From assembly GCF_004214895.1 (NCBI RefSeq), contig NZ_CP035952.1, positions 1,994,501 through 2,058,500 on the forward strand: DNA of 64,000 bases, in the 5' to 3' direction. Below are positions 26,918 through 37,448 of this stretch, in pieces; within the stretch, counting starts at the first letter, position 1; the number at the start of each line of letters is the position of its first letter. Made by a program: the position numbers and the translations under genes. This DNA is from Pseudomonas tructae (lineage in GTDB: Bacteria; Pseudomonadota; Gammaproteobacteria; Pseudomonadales; Pseudomonadaceae). The notes under the pieces were generated by a model, which saw only the letters and a list, made by a program, of their open reading frames with translations, did not search any database and was not told the origin of the DNA.

Positions 26918-28486
26918 TCATGCTTGTTCATCCACCCAGCGCTGTTCCAGGTGCGTACGCGGTCCCTGAGGCGGTGTGCCGTGATGGCAGTGCAATTCAG
27001 TGACATTCAGGCCGCGTGCGATCAGACGCTCGCGCAGGTGACCCAGCTGGCTTTCGATGAGTTGCGCGGTGCTGGGTAGCTCGGCCCACAGCTGGCTCGA
27101 CAGGCTGCCCTGGCTGATCTGCGCCTGCACCTGCAAAGGCCCCAACGGATGCAGGTCGAAGGCCAGTTCGATGCGCCAGAGCATTTCCAGCGGATCGCGA
27201 CGTTCGCGCTCCGGGTCGCTTTGCTGCTCCGGGGTTTCCTCGCGCTGCAGCTTCATCTGCAGCGGCATGAAATCCTGGCCGGTGCGCAAAGGAATCTCCA
27301 GTTGCCAGGTGGTCTGCAGGTTACCGTCGGCGCTGGTGCCGGTCTTTTCCAGGCTCGCTAACTGATGGCTTTGCAGGCGCGAAATGGCCGCAGCGGCCAG
27401 GCGCAACAAATGCTCCAGGTCGCCTTCGCCGTCCTGGCTCTGCAATAGCCGCGAGGGCAGGGGAAAGCCGCCGGGCTGGGGCCGCGGGCTGACCTGGCCG
27501 AGCATACCCAGGGCATTGCGGACCATGCCGGGCATGACCTGAGCCAGGGTGCTGGCGGCCGCCGCCGGGTTGAAGGTGCTGTTGGCAGGCAACCCCGGCA
27601 GCAGTTGTGCCACCAGGCGCACCACCTGGGCCTTGAGGTCGGGGGCCAGTGCCGCAGGCAGACCGGCCAGCAATTTGGCCTCAAGAAACACGCCGCTATT
27701 GTTCAGGGCCTGGGCCAGGCCCTTGGGGTCGCTGAGCTGGCGCACATCCGGCAGGCTGGTCAACAGCTTGTCTACCGTGGCGCGCAGCTCGGCGGGCTGA
27801 TTGCTGTCGCTGCGCACCTGTTGCAAGGCACTGAGCAAGCCCTGCAGGGATGCCTGGCGACTCTGCTGGGTGCTCAACTGCTGGCTGATCGCCAACTGCT
27901 CCTGGCGCCCGCTCAGTGGCACAAAGCGTAAAGATTGATCACCCTGTACCCGCGCGCTGAGCAGGCTGCCCACCGTAAGCGGGCGCGGGCTGTCGATGGC
28001 CAGGGTGGTGCCGGCCTGGGGGCCGCCAAGCAGTGTCACCAGCGAGCGGAACTGGGCCAGTTGGCCGGCCGTTTGCGGCAGCGCCTGGCTGGTGACGACC
28101 TTGCCCTGCAGCAAGGTGCCCACTGGCAGTTGGCGAGTGTCGATACGGGTCAGGGTAGCCACGCTGCTGGCGATGGCCTGCTGCACGGTGATGGTCAGGT
28201 TGGCGCTGCTGCTCTGGCTCACCGCCAGCTGGCTGCCTTGGGCCAGGGGCAGGGGGCTGCTGGCCTGGACGTTGGTCTGTTTGCCATTGTCCTGGGTCAA
28301 CTTGAGCAGCATCTGGAAATCCTGGCCGACCTGACGCAGGGCCATGACCTCGGCCTTGGCGGTTTCACCCGGGGCCAGCAACGCCTGTTGCGGTTGCAGC
28401 AGGCGCAGCAGTTCGCCGGTCATCGCCGAGCGCAATTGCGGGTTGGCCGGGATCTGTGGGCCGAGGTTGTTGATTTCGCCTGTCAT
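26918..28486 (-). CDS. FliK-like hook-length control domain protein
   Basis: A 522-residue protein with a Gln/Leu/Ala-rich N-terminal two-thirds and a C-terminal domain resembling Flg_hook (about 390-510: WQLEIPLRTGQDFMPLQMKL, LGPLQVQAQISQGSLSSQLW, GHLRERLIARGLNVTELHCH). This is a second FliK-type protein, distinct from fliK at 5305. It has no signal peptide. Its pairing with a FlhB C-domain paralogue suggests a joint role in export specificity, but this is inference. The annotated start has GAGCGG nearby. Confidence 0.8.
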   Translation of the reverse strand: MTGEINNLGPQIPANPQLRSAMTGELLRLLQPQQALLAPGETAKAEVMALRQVGQDFQMLLKLTQDNGKQTNVQASSPLPLAQGSQLAVSQSSSANLTITVQQAIASSVATLTRIDTRQLPVGTLLQGKVVTSQALPQTAGQLAQFRSLVTLLGGPQAGTTLAIDSPRPLTVGSLLSARVQGDQSLRFVPLSGRQEQLAISQQLSTQQSRQASLQGLLSALQQVRSDSNQPAELRATVDKLLTSLPDVRQLSDPKGLAQALNNSGVFLEAKLLAGLPAALAPDLKAQVVRLVAQLLPGLPANSTFNPAAAASTLAQVMPGMVRNALGMLGQVSPRPQPGGFPLPSRLLQSQDGEGDLEHLLRLAAAAISRLQSHQLASLEKTGTSADGNLQTTWQLEIPLRTGQDFMPLQMKLQREETPEQQSDPERERRDPLEMLWRIELAFDLHPLGPLQVQAQISQGSLSSQLWAELPSTAQLIESQLGHLRERLIARGLNVTELHCHHGTPPQGPRTHLEQRWVDEQA

Positions 28487-28535
28487 CCGCTCGCAACCTG
28501 TTGAAATAGCCCTCTTTGCAGTAGGACATCACATG

Positions 28536-28541
28536 TATAAT
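28536..28541 (+). promoter_or_regulatory. Possible -10 element upstream of ccmA
   Basis: A perfect TATAAT lies 109 bp upstream of the ccmA GTG, in the divergent gap with the FliK-like gene. The hexamer 17 bases upstream is TCTTTG, a weak -35 match. Assignment to the ccm operon is inferred from position. Confidence 0.4.
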
Positions 28542-28649
28542 GCCGCCCGATCTTTGGCGATCAGCGCGGCCGGGCCACATCGTCGTTGCCAGTATAACGG
28601 CAAGGCCGGGACCGACTTGAGACAGGCATCCCAAGCATAAGGCGAAACC

Positions 28650-29282
28650 GTGACCCCTCATCTCCAAGCCGTGGGCCTGGCCTGCGAGCGCGACTGGCGA
28701 ATGCTCTTCGAAAACCTCGAGTTGCACCTGGGTGCAGGCGACATGCTGCAGGTCAGTGGCCCCAACGGCAGCGGCAAAACCAGCTTGCTGCGCCTGCTGG
28801 CCGGCCTCATGAGCCCCACCGCCGGGCAGATTATGCTCAACGGCAATCCCTTGGTCGAGCAGCGTAACCAATTGGCCCGGATCCTCCTGTGGATCGGCCA
28901 CGCCGCCGGTATCAAGGACTTGCTCAGCCCCGAAGAAAACCTGGCCTGGCTCTGCGCCCTGCATCGCCCGGCCGAGCCGGCGGCGATCCGCAAGGCTCTG
29001 GAAGCGGTGGGGTTGCGCGGTTTCGAAGATGTTCCCTGTCATACCCTGTCCGCCGGCCAGCAGCGCCGCGTCGCCCTGGCCCGGCTGTACCTGGACAGCC
29101 CGCCGCTGTGGATCCTCGACGAGCCTTTCACGGCCCTCGACAAGCAAGGCGTAGCTCAGCTCGAAGCACACCTGGCCGGCCATTGCGAGCGCGGCGGCAT
29201 GGTCGTGCTGACCACCCACCATACGCTGGAGCGCAAGCCGTCCGGTTACCGTGAAATCAACCTGGGGCAGTGGGCCGCATGA
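28650..29282 (+). CDS. ccmA: Cytochrome c maturation ATP-binding protein CcmA
   Basis: The ATPase subunit of the CcmAB(CD) complex, which releases holo-CcmE from CcmC. The 210 residues show Walker A GPNGSGKT at 37-44, the ABC signature [14 protein letters not shown] and Walker [13 protein letters not shown] start. The stop overlaps ccmB by 4 bp, opening a nine-gene chain of mostly overlapping ccm genes. Confidence 0.96.
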   Translation: MTPHLQAVGLACERDWRMLFENLELHLGAGDMLQVSGPNGSGKTSLLRLLAGLMSPTAGQIMLNGNPLVEQRNQLARILLWIGHAAGIKDLLSPEENLAWLCALHRPAEPAAIRKALEAVGLRGFEDVPCHTLSAGQQRRVALARLYLDSPPLWILDEPFTALDKQGVAQLEAHLAGHCERGGMVVLTTHHTLERKPSGYREINLGQWAA

Positions 29283-29947
29283 GTGTGTTTGTGCTGTTGT
29301 TGCGTCGCGAGGCGCGCCTGTTGTGCCGGCGTCCGGCGGAGCTTGCCAACCCGCTGGTGTTCTTCGCCATCGTTGTCGCGCTGTTCCCGTTGGCGGTGGG
29401 GCCCGAGACTCAATTGTTGCAAACCTTGTCCCCAGGGTTGGTCTGGGTCGCCGCGCTTTTATCGGTTCTGCTCCCGCTGGACGGGCTTTTCCGCAGTGAT
29501 TTCGAGGATGGATCGCTCGAGCAGTGGGTCCTTTCGTCGCACCCCCTGCCACTTCTGGTATTGGCAAAAGTGCTGGCACACTGGGCCTTTTCCGGCCTGG
29601 CACTGGTATTGTTGGCACCCTTGCTGGCGCTGATGCTGGGCCTGCCTGCGGCGTGCCTGCCGGTACTGGTGGCATCGCTTTTGCTCGGTACTCCGGTATT
29701 GAGCCTGTTGGGCGCGGTGGGTGCGGCCCTGACAGTCGGCTTGAAACGTGGCGGCCTGCTGCTGGCGCTACTTATTTTGCCGTTATATATCCCGGTATTG
29801 ATCCTGGGCAGTGGCGCCTTGCAGGCGGCATTGCAAGCTATGCCGGCGACCGGTTATCTGCTCTGGCTTGGCAGCCTGACCGCCTTGGCAGTAACTCTGG
29901 CACCCTTTGCAATAGCGGCTGGCCTGAAGATCAGCGTCGGCGAATAA
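29279..29947 (+). CDS. ccmB: Heme exporter membrane protein CcmB
   Basis: The 222-residue integral membrane partner of CcmA has six hydrophobic segments. [20 protein letters not shown] is a well conserved CcmB segment. The ATG at 29279 overlaps the ccmA stop; a GTG three codons upstream is possible but gives a longer than usual protein. Confidence 0.95.
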   Translation: MSVFVLLLRREARLLCRRPAELANPLVFFAIVVALFPLAVGPETQLLQTLSPGLVWVAALLSVLLPLDGLFRSDFEDGSLEQWVLSSHPLPLLVLAKVLAHWAFSGLALVLLAPLLALMLGLPAACLPVLVASLLLGTPVLSLLGAVGAALTVGLKRGGLLLALLILPLYIPVLILGSGALQAALQAMPATGYLLWLGSLTALAVTLAPFAIAAGLKISVGE

Positions 29948-29990
29948 TGAGGTCTGGGCACAGCCCAGCAAAGACCCTGGATGTACCGTG

Positions 29991-30767
29991 ATGAAAAGCA
30001 GCGCAATCAGCTGGACGTGGTTTCACAAGCTGGGTTCACCCAAATGGTTCTATTCCATCAGCGGGCGCATGCTGCCCTGGCTGGCGATCTCTGCCGTGCT
30101 GCTGATCGCCATCGGCGTGGTCTGGGGCTTGGCCTTCGCGCCCCAGGATTACCAGCAAGGTAACAGTTTCAGGATCATCTACATCCATGTGCCGGCGGCG
30201 ATGCTCGCCCAATCCTGCTATGTGATGCTGGCGGTGGCCGGGGTGGTGGGGCTGGTGTGGAAGATGAAGATCGCCGACGTCGCCCTGCAATGCGCAGCGC
30301 CCATTGGTGCCTGGATGACCGCCGTGGCGTTGGTCACCGGGGCCATCTGGGGCAAGCCGACCTGGGGCAGTTGGTGGGTCTGGGATGCTCGGCTGACGTC
30401 GATGCTGATCCTGCTGTTCCTCTACTTCGGCCTCATTGCCCTGGGTCAGGCGATCAGCAATCGCGAGAGCGCGGCCAAGGCCTGCGCGGTGCTGGCTATC
30501 GTCGGGGTGATCAACATCCCGATCATCAAGTATTCGGTGGAGTGGTGGAACACCCTGCACCAGGGCGCCACCTTCACCCTCACCGAAAAGCCGGCGATGC
30601 CTGCCGAAATGTGGCTGCCGCTGCTGCTGACAGTGCTGGGCTTCTACTGCTTCTTCGGTGCGGTGCTGTTGCTGCGCATGCGCCTTGAAGTGCTCAAGCG
30701 CGAGGCACGCGCCAGTTGGGTCAAGGAAGAGGTATTGAACAGCCTGGGTCGGGAGATGGCACGATGA
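29991..30767 (+). CDS. ccmC: Heme handling protein CcmC
   Basis: CcmC loads heme on CcmE. The 258 residues have six transmembrane helices and the tryptophan-rich WWD signature in [20 protein letters not shown], with flanking His residues (IYIHVPAA and [11 protein letters not shown]) that bind heme. The ATG at 29991 follows a GTG at 29988; either could initiate. It overlaps ccmD by 4 bp. Confidence 0.96.
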   Translation: MKSSAISWTWFHKLGSPKWFYSISGRMLPWLAISAVLLIAIGVVWGLAFAPQDYQQGNSFRIIYIHVPAAMLAQSCYVMLAVAGVVGLVWKMKIADVALQCAAPIGAWMTAVALVTGAIWGKPTWGSWWVWDARLTSMLILLFLYFGLIALGQAISNRESAAKACAVLAIVGVINIPIIKYSVEWWNTLHQGATFTLTEKPAMPAEMWLPLLLTVLGFYCFFGAVLLLRMRLEVLKREARASWVKEEVLNSLGREMAR

Positions 30768-30940
30768 GCTTTGCCTCCTTCAGTGATTTTCTCGCCATGG
30801 GCCATCACGGCCTGTACGTCTGGTCTGCCTACGGCATCTGCCTGCTGGTGCTGGCCTTCAACGTCGCCGCGCCCGTGCGCGCCAAGCGCCGTTACCTGCA
30901 AGAACAGGCGCGCCGTCTGCGCCGGGAGAACAAACCGTGA
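30764..30940 (+). CDS. ccmD: Cytochrome c maturation protein CcmD
   Basis: A 58-residue single-span protein stabilising the CcmC-CcmE complex. [20 protein letters not shown] is the typical CcmD segment and is followed by a basic cytoplasmic tail. The start overlaps the ccmC stop and the end overlaps ccmE. Confidence 0.93.
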   Translation: MSFASFSDFLAMGHHGLYVWSAYGICLLVLAFNVAAPVRAKRRYLQEQARRLRRENKP

Positions 30941-31392
30941 ATCCGCAGCGTAAAAAACGTCTGTTCATCATCCTCGGCCTGCTGGCCGGGATTGGCATTG
31001 CCGTGGGCCTGGCCCTGAGCGCCTTGCAACAGAACATCAATCTGTTCTACACCCCAACCCAGATCGCCAATGGCGAGGCGCCGCTGGACACCCGCATCCG
31101 CGCCGGCGGCATGGTCGAGAAAGGCTCGCTGCAACGCTCCGGCGACTCGCTGGACGTGCGTTTCGTGGTGACCGACTTCAACAAGTCGGTGCCGATCACC
31201 TACCGTGGCATCCTCCCGGACCTGTTCCGCGAAGGGCAGGGCATCGTCGCCCTGGGCAAGCTCAATGCCGAAGGCGTGGTGGTAGCCGATGAAGTGCTGG
31301 CCAAGCACGACGAGAAGTACATGCCGCCGGAGGTCACCAAGGCCCTCAAGGAAAGCGGCCAGCTCGCCACCGATGCCGGAGCCAAGCCATGA
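30937..31392 (+). CDS. ccmE: Heme chaperone CcmE
   Basis: A periplasmic heme chaperone anchored by one N-terminal helix ([20 protein letters not shown]). The 151 residues include the OB-fold domain and the covalent heme-binding His at residue 124 in [10 protein letters not shown], with the conserved Tyr four residues later. GTG start overlapping ccmD. Confidence 0.96.
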   Translation: MNPQRKKRLFIILGLLAGIGIAVGLALSALQQNINLFYTPTQIANGEAPLDTRIRAGGMVEKGSLQRSGDSLDVRFVVTDFNKSVPITYRGILPDLFREGQGIVALGKLNAEGVVVADEVLAKHDEKYMPPEVTKALKESGQLATDAGAKP

Positions 31393-33377
31393 ATGCGGCG
31401 CTGATCATTCCCGAACTGGGCCAGCTGGCGATGATCCTGGCGATCTGTTTCGCCTGTGTCCAGGCCACCGTCCCGCTGCTCGGTGCCTGGCGCGGCGATA
31501 GCCTGTGGATGAGCCTGGCGCGCCCGGCGGCCTGGGGCCAGTTCGCCTTCCTGGCGTTCGCCTTCGCCTGCCTGACCCACGCCTTCATGAGCGACAACTT
31601 CTCGGTTGCCTATGTCGCCAACAACTCCAACAGCGCCTTGCCCTGGTACTTCAAGTTCAGCGCCGTGTGGGGCGCCCACGAAGGCTCGCTGCTGCTCTGG
31701 GCGATGATCCTCGGCGGCTGGACCTTCGCCGTGTCGATCTTCTCCCGGCAATTGCCGCAGGTGATGCTGGCGCGGGTGCTGGCGGTAATGGGCATGATCA
31801 GTGTCGGCTTCCTGTCGTTCCTGATCATCACCTCCAACCCGTTCAAACGCTTGTTGCCGCAAGTGCCGAGCGATGGCGCCGACCTCAACCCGTTGCTGCA
31901 GGACATTGGCCTGATCGTCCACCCGCCGATGCTGTACATGGGCTACGTGGGCTTCTCGGTGGCCTTTGCTTTTGCCATTGCCGCCTTGCTCGGCGGCCGT
32001 CTGGACGCCGCCTGGGCCCGCTGGTCACGGCCGTGGACCATCGTCGCCTGGGCCTTCCTCGGCATTGGTATCACCCTGGGTTCCTGGTGGGCCTATTACG
32101 AACTGGGCTGGGGGGGCTGGTGGTTCTGGGACCCGGTCGAGAACGCTTCGTTCATGCCCTGGCTGGTCGGTACCGCGCTGATTCACTCGTTGGCGGTCAC
32201 CGAGAAGCGTGGCGTGTTCAAGAGCTGGACGGTGCTGCTGGCGATTGCCGCCTTCTCCCTGAGCTTGCTGGGGACCTTCCTGGTGCGCTCCGGGGTACTG
32301 ACCTCGGTGCATGCTTTTGCCTCGGACCCCGAGCGCGGCATCTTCATCCTGATCTTTCTGCTGTTCGTGGTCGGTGGTTCGCTGACCCTGTTCGCCTTGC
32401 GCGCACCGGTGGTCAAGAGCCAGGTCGGCTTTGCCCTGTGGTCGCGCGAAACCCTGCTGCTGGCCAACAACCTGGTGCTGGTGGTAGCGGCGTCGATGAT
32501 CCTGCTCGGTACCTTGTACCCGCTGATCCTCGATGCCCTGACCGGGGCCAAGCTGTCGGTCGGCCCGCCGTACTTCGACGCGTTGTTCATTCCGTTGATG
32601 GCGCTGCTGATGGTGGTCATGGCGGTGGGCGTGCTCGTGCGCTGGAAAGACACCCCGAGCAAATGGCTATTGGGCATGCTCACCCCGGTGCTGATCGGCA
32701 GTGCCGTGCTGGCGCCGATCGGCGGCCTGCTGGTGGATGATTTCGACTGGCAGGTGCTGACCACCTTCGCCCTGGCCGCCTGGATCATCCTCGCCGGTGC
32801 CCGCGACATCCTCGACAAGACTCGCCACAAAGGTCTGTTCAAGGGCCTGCGTGGCCTGAGCCGCAGCTACTGGGGCATGCATGTCGCGCACCTGGGCATG
32901 GCGGTGTGCGCCCTGGGTGTGGTGCTGTCGAGCAACAACAGTGCCGAGCGCGACCTGCGCCTGGCGCCGGGCGAGTCGGTGGAGCTGGCCGGTTATCAGT
33001 TCATCTTCGAAGGCGCCAAGCATTTCGAAGGGCCGAACTTCACTTCCGACAAGGGCACCGTGCGGGTGGTCGAGAACGGCCGCGAGATCAGCGTGCTGCA
33101 CCCGGAAAAACGCCTGTACACCGTGCAGCAGTCGATGATGACCGAAGCCGGTATCGATGCCGGCTTCACCCGTGACCTCTATGTCGCCCTCGGCGAGCCG
33201 CTGGATAACGGCGCCTGGGCGGTGCGGGTGCACGTCAAGCCATTCGTACGCTGGATCTGGCTAGGCGGTTTGTTGACCGGCCTAGGCGGCTTGCTGGCGG
33301 CATTGGACGGGCGCTATCGAGTCAAGGTGAAAACCCGTGTGCGTGAGGCACTGGGCATGTCTGGAGCAACTGCATGA
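31389..33377 (+). CDS. ccmF: Heme lyase subunit CcmF
   Basis: The large membrane subunit of the heme ligase that attaches heme to apocytochrome c. The 662 residues contain many transmembrane helices and the WWD domain ([20 protein letters not shown]) with nearby conserved His residues ([25 protein letters not shown]). A periplasmic loop lies near the C-terminus. It overlaps both neighbours by 4 bp. Confidence 0.97.
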   Translation: MNAALIIPELGQLAMILAICFACVQATVPLLGAWRGDSLWMSLARPAAWGQFAFLAFAFACLTHAFMSDNFSVAYVANNSNSALPWYFKFSAVWGAHEGSLLLWAMILGGWTFAVSIFSRQLPQVMLARVLAVMGMISVGFLSFLIITSNPFKRLLPQVPSDGADLNPLLQDIGLIVHPPMLYMGYVGFSVAFAFAIAALLGGRLDAAWARWSRPWTIVAWAFLGIGITLGSWWAYYELGWGGWWFWDPVENASFMPWLVGTALIHSLAVTEKRGVFKSWTVLLAIAAFSLSLLGTFLVRSGVLTSVHAFASDPERGIFILIFLLFVVGGSLTLFALRAPVVKSQVGFALWSRETLLLANNLVLVVAASMILLGTLYPLILDALTGAKLSVGPPYFDALFIPLMALLMVVMAVGVLVRWKDTPSKWLLGMLTPVLIGSAVLAPIGGLLVDDFDWQVLTTFALAAWIILAGARDILDKTRHKGLFKGLRGLSRSYWGMHVAHLGMAVCALGVVLSSNNSAERDLRLAPGESVELAGYQFIFEGAKHFEGPNFTSDKGTVRVVENGREISVLHPEKRLYTVQQSMMTEAGIDAGFTRDLYVALGEPLDNGAWAVRVHVKPFVRWIWLGGLLTGLGGLLAALDGRYRVKVKTRVREALGMSGATA

Positions 33378-33907
33378 AGCGTTGGATCATGGTACTGCCG
33401 CTGGCGGTGTTTCTGCTGGTGGCGGTGTTTCTCTACCGCGGCCTGTTTCTCGACCCGAGCGAGTTGCCGTCGGCAATGATCGGCAAGCCGTTCCCGGCCT
33501 TTGCCCTGCAGTCTGTCGACGGCAAGCCGCTGACCGAGGCTGACCTGCTCGGCAAACCGGCGCTGGTCAATGTCTGGGCCACCTGGTGCCCGTCGTGCAA
33601 GGTCGAGCACCCGTACCTGAACAAGCTGGCCGAGCAGGGCGTGGTGATCCACGGGGTCAACTACAAGGACGACAACGCCGCAGCGCTGAAATGGCTGGCC
33701 GAGTTCCACAACCCCTACCAGCTCGACATCCGCGACGAGCAGGGCAGCCTGGGCCTGGACCTGGGCGTGTACGGCGCGCCGGAAACCTTCCTGATCGACG
33801 CCAAGGGCATCATCCGCTACAAGCACGTCGGTGTCGTCGACGCCACCGTCTGGCGCGAGCAACTGGCGCCGCAGTACCAGGGCCTGGTCGATGAGGCCAA
33901 GCCATGA
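33374..33907 (+). CDS. ccmG: Thiol:disulfide interchange protein CcmG/DsbE
   Basis: A membrane-anchored thioredoxin that reduces the apocytochrome CXXCH cysteines. The 177 residues have an N-terminal anchor (about 5-24) and the active site WCPSC with Cys72 and Cys75. GVYGAPETFLID contains the cis-Pro loop typical of CcmG. Confidence 0.96.
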   Translation: MKRWIMVLPLAVFLLVAVFLYRGLFLDPSELPSAMIGKPFPAFALQSVDGKPLTEADLLGKPALVNVWATWCPSCKVEHPYLNKLAEQGVVIHGVNYKDDNAAALKWLAEFHNPYQLDIRDEQGSLGLDLGVYGAPETFLIDAKGIIRYKHVGVVDATVWREQLAPQYQGLVDEAKP

Positions 33908-34380
33908 AGCGCTGGCTGGCAGCCGCCGTGCTCGGCCTGAGCCTGGCCGGAGTGACCCAGGCGGCGATCGATACCTATCAGTTTGCCGATGAAGCCGAGC
34001 GTGCGCGTTACCACGAACTGACCAAGGAGCTGCGCTGCCCCAAGTGCCAGAACCAGGACATCGCCGACTCCAACGCACCGATCGCCGCCGACCTGCGCCG
34101 GGAAATCTTCCGTATGCTCGGCGAAGGCAAGAGCAATCAGCAGATCATCGACTTCATGGTTGATCGCTACGGTGACTTCGTGCGTTACAAGCCGGCCCTG
34201 AGTGCCCGCACCTGGTTGCTGTGGTTCGGCCCGGGGGCGTTGCTGCTGGGGGGCTTTACCGTGCTTGCCCTGATCGTGCGCAAGCGCCGTGGCCAGGCTG
34301 CTGCAGGTTCTGCCGACCTTTCCGCCGAGGAGCGTGAGCGCCTCGCCAAATTGCTGGACAAAGAACAGACCCATGACTGA
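33904..34380 (+). CDS. ccmH: Cytochrome c maturation protein CcmH
   Basis: The thiol-active subunit of the heme lyase module. The 158 residues include a signal peptide (about 1-20), the LRCPKCQNQ motif with Cys45 and Cys48, a three-helix domain and one transmembrane helix (about 100-122). The short form (no TPR domain) fits a genome where CcmI is separate, as here. Confidence 0.95.
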   Translation: MKRWLAAAVLGLSLAGVTQAAIDTYQFADEAERARYHELTKELRCPKCQNQDIADSNAPIAADLRREIFRMLGEGKSNQQIIDFMVDRYGDFVRYKPALSARTWLLWFGPGALLLGGFTVLALIVRKRRGQAAAGSADLSAEERERLAKLLDKEQTHD

Positions 34381-35575
34381 TTTCTGGCTTGCTGCAGGCC
34401 TGCTGTTGCTGGTGGCCCTGAGCTTTTTGCTGATCCCGGTGTTGCGCGGCCGTCGTGCGCAACAGGAAGAAGACCGCACCGCCCTCAACGTTGCCCTGTA
34501 TCAGGAACGCGTGGCCGAGCTGGCTGCCCAGCAGGCGGCCGGGGTGCTCGATGCCGAGCAGTTCGGCAAGGGCCGCGACGAGGCCGCCCGCGAGCTGCTG
34601 GCCGATACCGAGGGCGCCGAACCGCAACGCCTGGGCCGCCTGGGCAAACCGTTGCCATTGCTGGCGGCGGTGCTGGTGCCGCTGATGGGCCTGGGCCTGT
34701 ACCTGCACTTTGGCGCCAGCGAGCAGGTCGAGCTGACCCAGCAATTTGCCAAGGCGCCGCAGTCCATGGAAGAAATGACCCGCCGCCTGGAGTTGGCGGT
34801 GCAGGCCCAGCCGGATTCGGCCGAAGGCCTGTACTTCCTCGGTCGTGCCTACATGGCCCAGGAGCGTCCCGCCGATGCCGCCAAGGTCTTCGAACGTGCC
34901 GTGGCGGTTGCCGGGCGTGAGCCGGAGCTGCTCGGGCAATGGGCCCAGGCGGTGTATTTTGCCAACAACAAGCAGTGGAATGCCCAGACCCAGGCCCTGA
35001 CCGACGAAGCACTCAAGGCCGACGCGAACGAAGTCACCAGCCTCGGCCTGCTCGGCATCGCTGCTTTTGAGTCCGAGCACTACCAGCAAGCCATCGACTA
35101 CTGGAACCGCCTGTTGACTCAACTGCCAGAAGGCGATGCTTCGCGGGCAGCGCTGCAAGGCGGCATCGATCGGGCCAGCGAGAAGCTCAAGGCCGGCGAA
35201 GGCAAAGTTGCACCAGCGCTTGCCGAGCAGACCAAGGCACGCTTGACGGTGCGGGTGGAACTGGCGGCGGCGCTCAAGGACAAGGTCAAGGCCGATGACA
35301 CCGTGTTCATCTTCGCCCGGGCAAGTTCCGGCCCGCCGATGCCACTGGCAGCCAAGCGGGTCACTGTGGCCCAGCTGCCGATCGAGGTCGAGCTGAGCGA
35401 CAGCGACGCGATGATGCCGAACATGAAACTGTCGAGCTTCCCTGAAGTCCAACTGGTTGCGCGTATCTCTCGCGCTGGCCAGCCGACCCAGGGCGAATGG
35501 ATTGGCAAGGGTGCTCCGCTGGCCAGCAGCACTACCGCTGCGCAACACCTGACCATCGACAGCCCGGACCAGTAA
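34373..35575 (+). CDS. ccmI: Cytochrome c biogenesis protein CcmI (CycH)
   Basis: CcmI presents apocytochrome c to CcmFH. The 400 residues have two N-terminal transmembrane helices (about 3-22 and 90-110) with a cytoplasmic leucine-zipper-like loop, then TPR repeats ([20 protein letters not shown] onward). A C-terminal periplasmic beta-rich domain contains [20 protein letters not shown]. The start overlaps ccmH by 8 bp. It ends the ccm operon. Confidence 0.93.
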   Translation: MTDFWLAAGLLLLVALSFLLIPVLRGRRAQQEEDRTALNVALYQERVAELAAQQAAGVLDAEQFGKGRDEAARELLADTEGAEPQRLGRLGKPLPLLAAVLVPLMGLGLYLHFGASEQVELTQQFAKAPQSMEEMTRRLELAVQAQPDSAEGLYFLGRAYMAQERPADAAKVFERAVAVAGREPELLGQWAQAVYFANNKQWNAQTQALTDEALKADANEVTSLGLLGIAAFESEHYQQAIDYWNRLLTQLPEGDASRAALQGGIDRASEKLKAGEGKVAPALAEQTKARLTVRVELAAALKDKVKADDTVFIFARASSGPPMPLAAKRVTVAQLPIEVELSDSDAMMPNMKLSSFPEVQLVARISRAGQPTQGEWIGKGAPLASSTTAAQHLTIDSPDQ

Positions 35576-35585
35576 GAGAGCGCCT

Positions 35586-35999
35586 ATGAACAGCATCGCC
35601 CGCCTGACCCTTCTTTGCCTGGTTGCGGGGGTGAGTGCATGTACCGTTCATCAGCCCTCCGAACCTACCGCGCCACCGATTCAGACCGTGCCACCAGTCC
35701 CGAGCAGCAAGCCTGCGCCCAAGCCGGGCGCAGTGCCGAGCAAGCCAAGCGTTACCCCGGCGCCCAAGCCGGTACAGCGTACCTCGCCGAGCTTTGCACC
35801 ACCGCCTGGTGGCGCCAGCCACTGGGACCCACGCCTGGGGGTGTACGTACTCGACGGCAAGAGCAACACCTTCTACCGCCAGCGCACCTACTACCGCTGG
35901 AACAATGGCTGGAGCTGGTCGACCAACCTCAACGGCCCCTGGCAGGAAACCGACAGCAGTGGCGTGCCGGGTGGCCTGGGCCGGGCTTTCGGCCAGTAG
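35586..35999 (+). CDS. Proline-rich lipoprotein, hypothetical
   Basis: The 137 residues begin with a lipoprotein signal (LLCLVAGVSAC, Cys19 as the lipidated residue). A Pro/Lys/Ala-rich segment (about 24-75) follows, likely extended through the periplasm. A compact aromatic C-terminal part (TFYRQRTYYRWNNGWSWSTN) follows. It is 10 bp after ccmI and may be cotranscribed. Function unknown; the Trp/Tyr-rich tail looks like a small beta module found in many proteobacterial lipoproteins. Confidence 0.8.
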   Translation: MNSIARLTLLCLVAGVSACTVHQPSEPTAPPIQTVPPVPSSKPAPKPGAVPSKPSVTPAPKPVQRTSPSFAPPPGGASHWDPRLGVYVLDGKSNTFYRQRTYYRWNNGWSWSTNLNGPWQETDSSGVPGGLGRAFGQ

Positions 36000-36001
36000 C
36001 T

Positions 36002-36027
36002 GTGGGGGAGCGGGCTTGCCCCGCGAT
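36002..36027. repeat. REP unit with two extra G
   Basis: A single unit whose GTGGGAG edge is expanded to GTGGGGGAG. It follows the lipoprotein gene and precedes the GFA-type gene. Confidence 0.8.
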
Positions 36028-36074
36028 GGCCTGCTAGACTTGCCGGCTACCTCTCCCAGCAAGGAGCCTTGACC

Positions 36075-36482
36075 ATGTCCCTGGAAAAACACGGCAGTTG
36101 CTTGTGCGGCGCCGTCAAACTCAGCGTCAGCCTGGAAAAAGCCAGCGTTAACGCCTGCCATTGCAGCATGTGCCGGCAGTGGGGCGGTGGGCCGTTCCTG
36201 TCGGTGCACTGTGCAGAACCGGTGAAATTCACCAGCGGTCGGCCGGTGTTCCATGACTCATCGCAATGGGCCCAGCGCGGTTTCTGCGGTACCTGTGGCA
36301 CGCACCTGCTGTACCGGCTCAAATCCGGCGATTTCGATGCGGTGTCGGTGGGGGTGCTTGAGGGTCATACCGACTGGGTTTTCGACCTGCAGGTGTATGT
36401 CGACAAGAAACCGGGCTACTACTGTTTCGCCAACCAGACCGAAGAAATGACCGCAGCGCAAGTTGAGGCCATGTTCAACTGA
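36075..36482 (+). CDS. GFA-family zinc enzyme (glutathione-dependent formaldehyde-activating-like)
   Basis: A 135-residue member of the Gfa/CENP-V fold with the zinc-binding cysteines in CLCGAV, CHCSMC and CGTCGTH. The family includes glutathione-dependent formaldehyde-activating enzyme, but most members have no defined substrate. The ATG at 36075 has AAGGAG at 36061-36066. Its end overlaps the convergent LysR gene by 8 bp. Confidence 0.85.
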   Translation: MSLEKHGSCLCGAVKLSVSLEKASVNACHCSMCRQWGGGPFLSVHCAEPVKFTSGRPVFHDSSQWAQRGFCGTCGTHLLYRLKSGDFDAVSVGVLEGHTDWVFDLQVYVDKKPGYYCFANQTEEMTAAQVEAMFN

Positions 36483-37368
36483 GGGCCAGCAGCCAGTCCT
36501 CGAACACCTGCGCCGCCGGCGAGCGCAGGGCCTGTTTGTCGTGCACCAGATAGTCGGCTTGCCCGGTGTGCACGACAAACGCCGAGACCTGGCGGATCGC
36601 GCCGTTGTCGATCCGCTCGCGGGCCATGAACTCCCAACCCAGGCCCACGCCCATGCCCTGCATCACTGCCTCGAACACCAGGTTGACCTGGTTGAAGGTC
36701 GTCGCGTCCGCTGGCGCCTGATAGCGCAAGCCCTGATGGGCGAACCAGTCCTGCCAGTCCAGGCAGTTCCAGGCCGAGGCATCCAGCTGAATCAACGGCA
36801 ATGCCTGCAGCTCGCTCAGTGAATGCACGGCGGGCAGGGCACGTTTGACGCTGGCTATCGGATAGATGGCCTCATCGAACAATTTGCTGGCCTTGAGCGA
36901 ACTCCAGTGGCCATGGCCATAGAGGATGCCAAAGTCGTAGTTGCCGATATCGCTCTCGCTGATTTCGTTGCTGGCGTGAATGTTCACCGTCAGCTCCGGG
37001 TGTTGCTCGTTGAAGCGCAGCAGGCGCGGGAACAGCCAGTACTGGGCCACCGCATGGGTGCAGATGACGCTGACGTTGCGGCTGCCGTCGCCGCTTTTCA
37101 GGCGCAGCACGTTGGCCAGCAAGCTTTCGAGCATGGGTTCGACGATGGCGTTGAAACCCTCGCCGGCCGGCGTCAGGGCAATGCCCCGGGCACGGCGCTC
37201 GAACAGCACCGCACCCAGGTGTTCTTCCAGCACCTTGATCTGTTTGCTCACCGCGCTCTGGGTCAGGTACAGCTCGCTGGCGGCGCGGGTAAAACTGCCG
37301 CTGCGCACCACCGCCTCGAAGGCGATCAGGGTATCCAGTGGCGGCAGGTGGCGGCTGAAGCGGCTCAT
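36475..37368 (-). CDS. LysR-type transcriptional regulator
   Basis: The 297 residues have an N-terminal winged helix-turn-helix (about 10-70: TLIAFEAVVRSGSFTRAASE and YLTQSAVSKQIKVLEEHLGA), then an effector-binding domain of the GcvA/AmpR-like branch. The frame is open far upstream, but the true start is set by the MSRFSRHLPPLDTLIAFEAV family beginning. It is divergent from an EamA exporter, with two direct repeats in the gap, suggesting that it controls that exporter and itself. Inducer unknown. Confidence 0.9.
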   Translation of the reverse strand: MSRFSRHLPPLDTLIAFEAVVRSGSFTRAASELYLTQSAVSKQIKVLEEHLGAVLFERRARGIALTPAGEGFNAIVEPMLESLLANVLRLKSGDGSRNVSVICTHAVAQYWLFPRLLRFNEQHPELTVNIHASNEISESDIGNYDFGILYGHGHWSSLKASKLFDEAIYPIASVKRALPAVHSLSELQALPLIQLDASAWNCLDWQDWFAHQGLRYQAPADATTFNQVNLVFEAVMQGMGVGLGWEFMARERIDNGAIRQVSAFVVHTGQADYLVHDKQALRSPAAQVFEDWLLALS

Positions 37369-37383
37369 GCAGCAATCCTTTCT

Positions 37384-37448
37384 GGGGAATGCCTGAATCA
37401 TAAGATCGATGCTTTCAGCAGGGAAGGTATTCTCACGGGGAATGCCTG
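37384..37448. promoter_or_regulatory. Two GGGGAATGCCTG direct repeats in the LysR/EamA gap
   Basis: Identical 12-bp copies at 37384-37395 and 37437-37448 start 53 bp apart, about five helix turns. The second overlaps an ATTC-N7-GAAT palindrome (37429-37443) of the T-N11-A type bound by LysR proteins. Likely operators; unproven. Confidence 0.55.
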
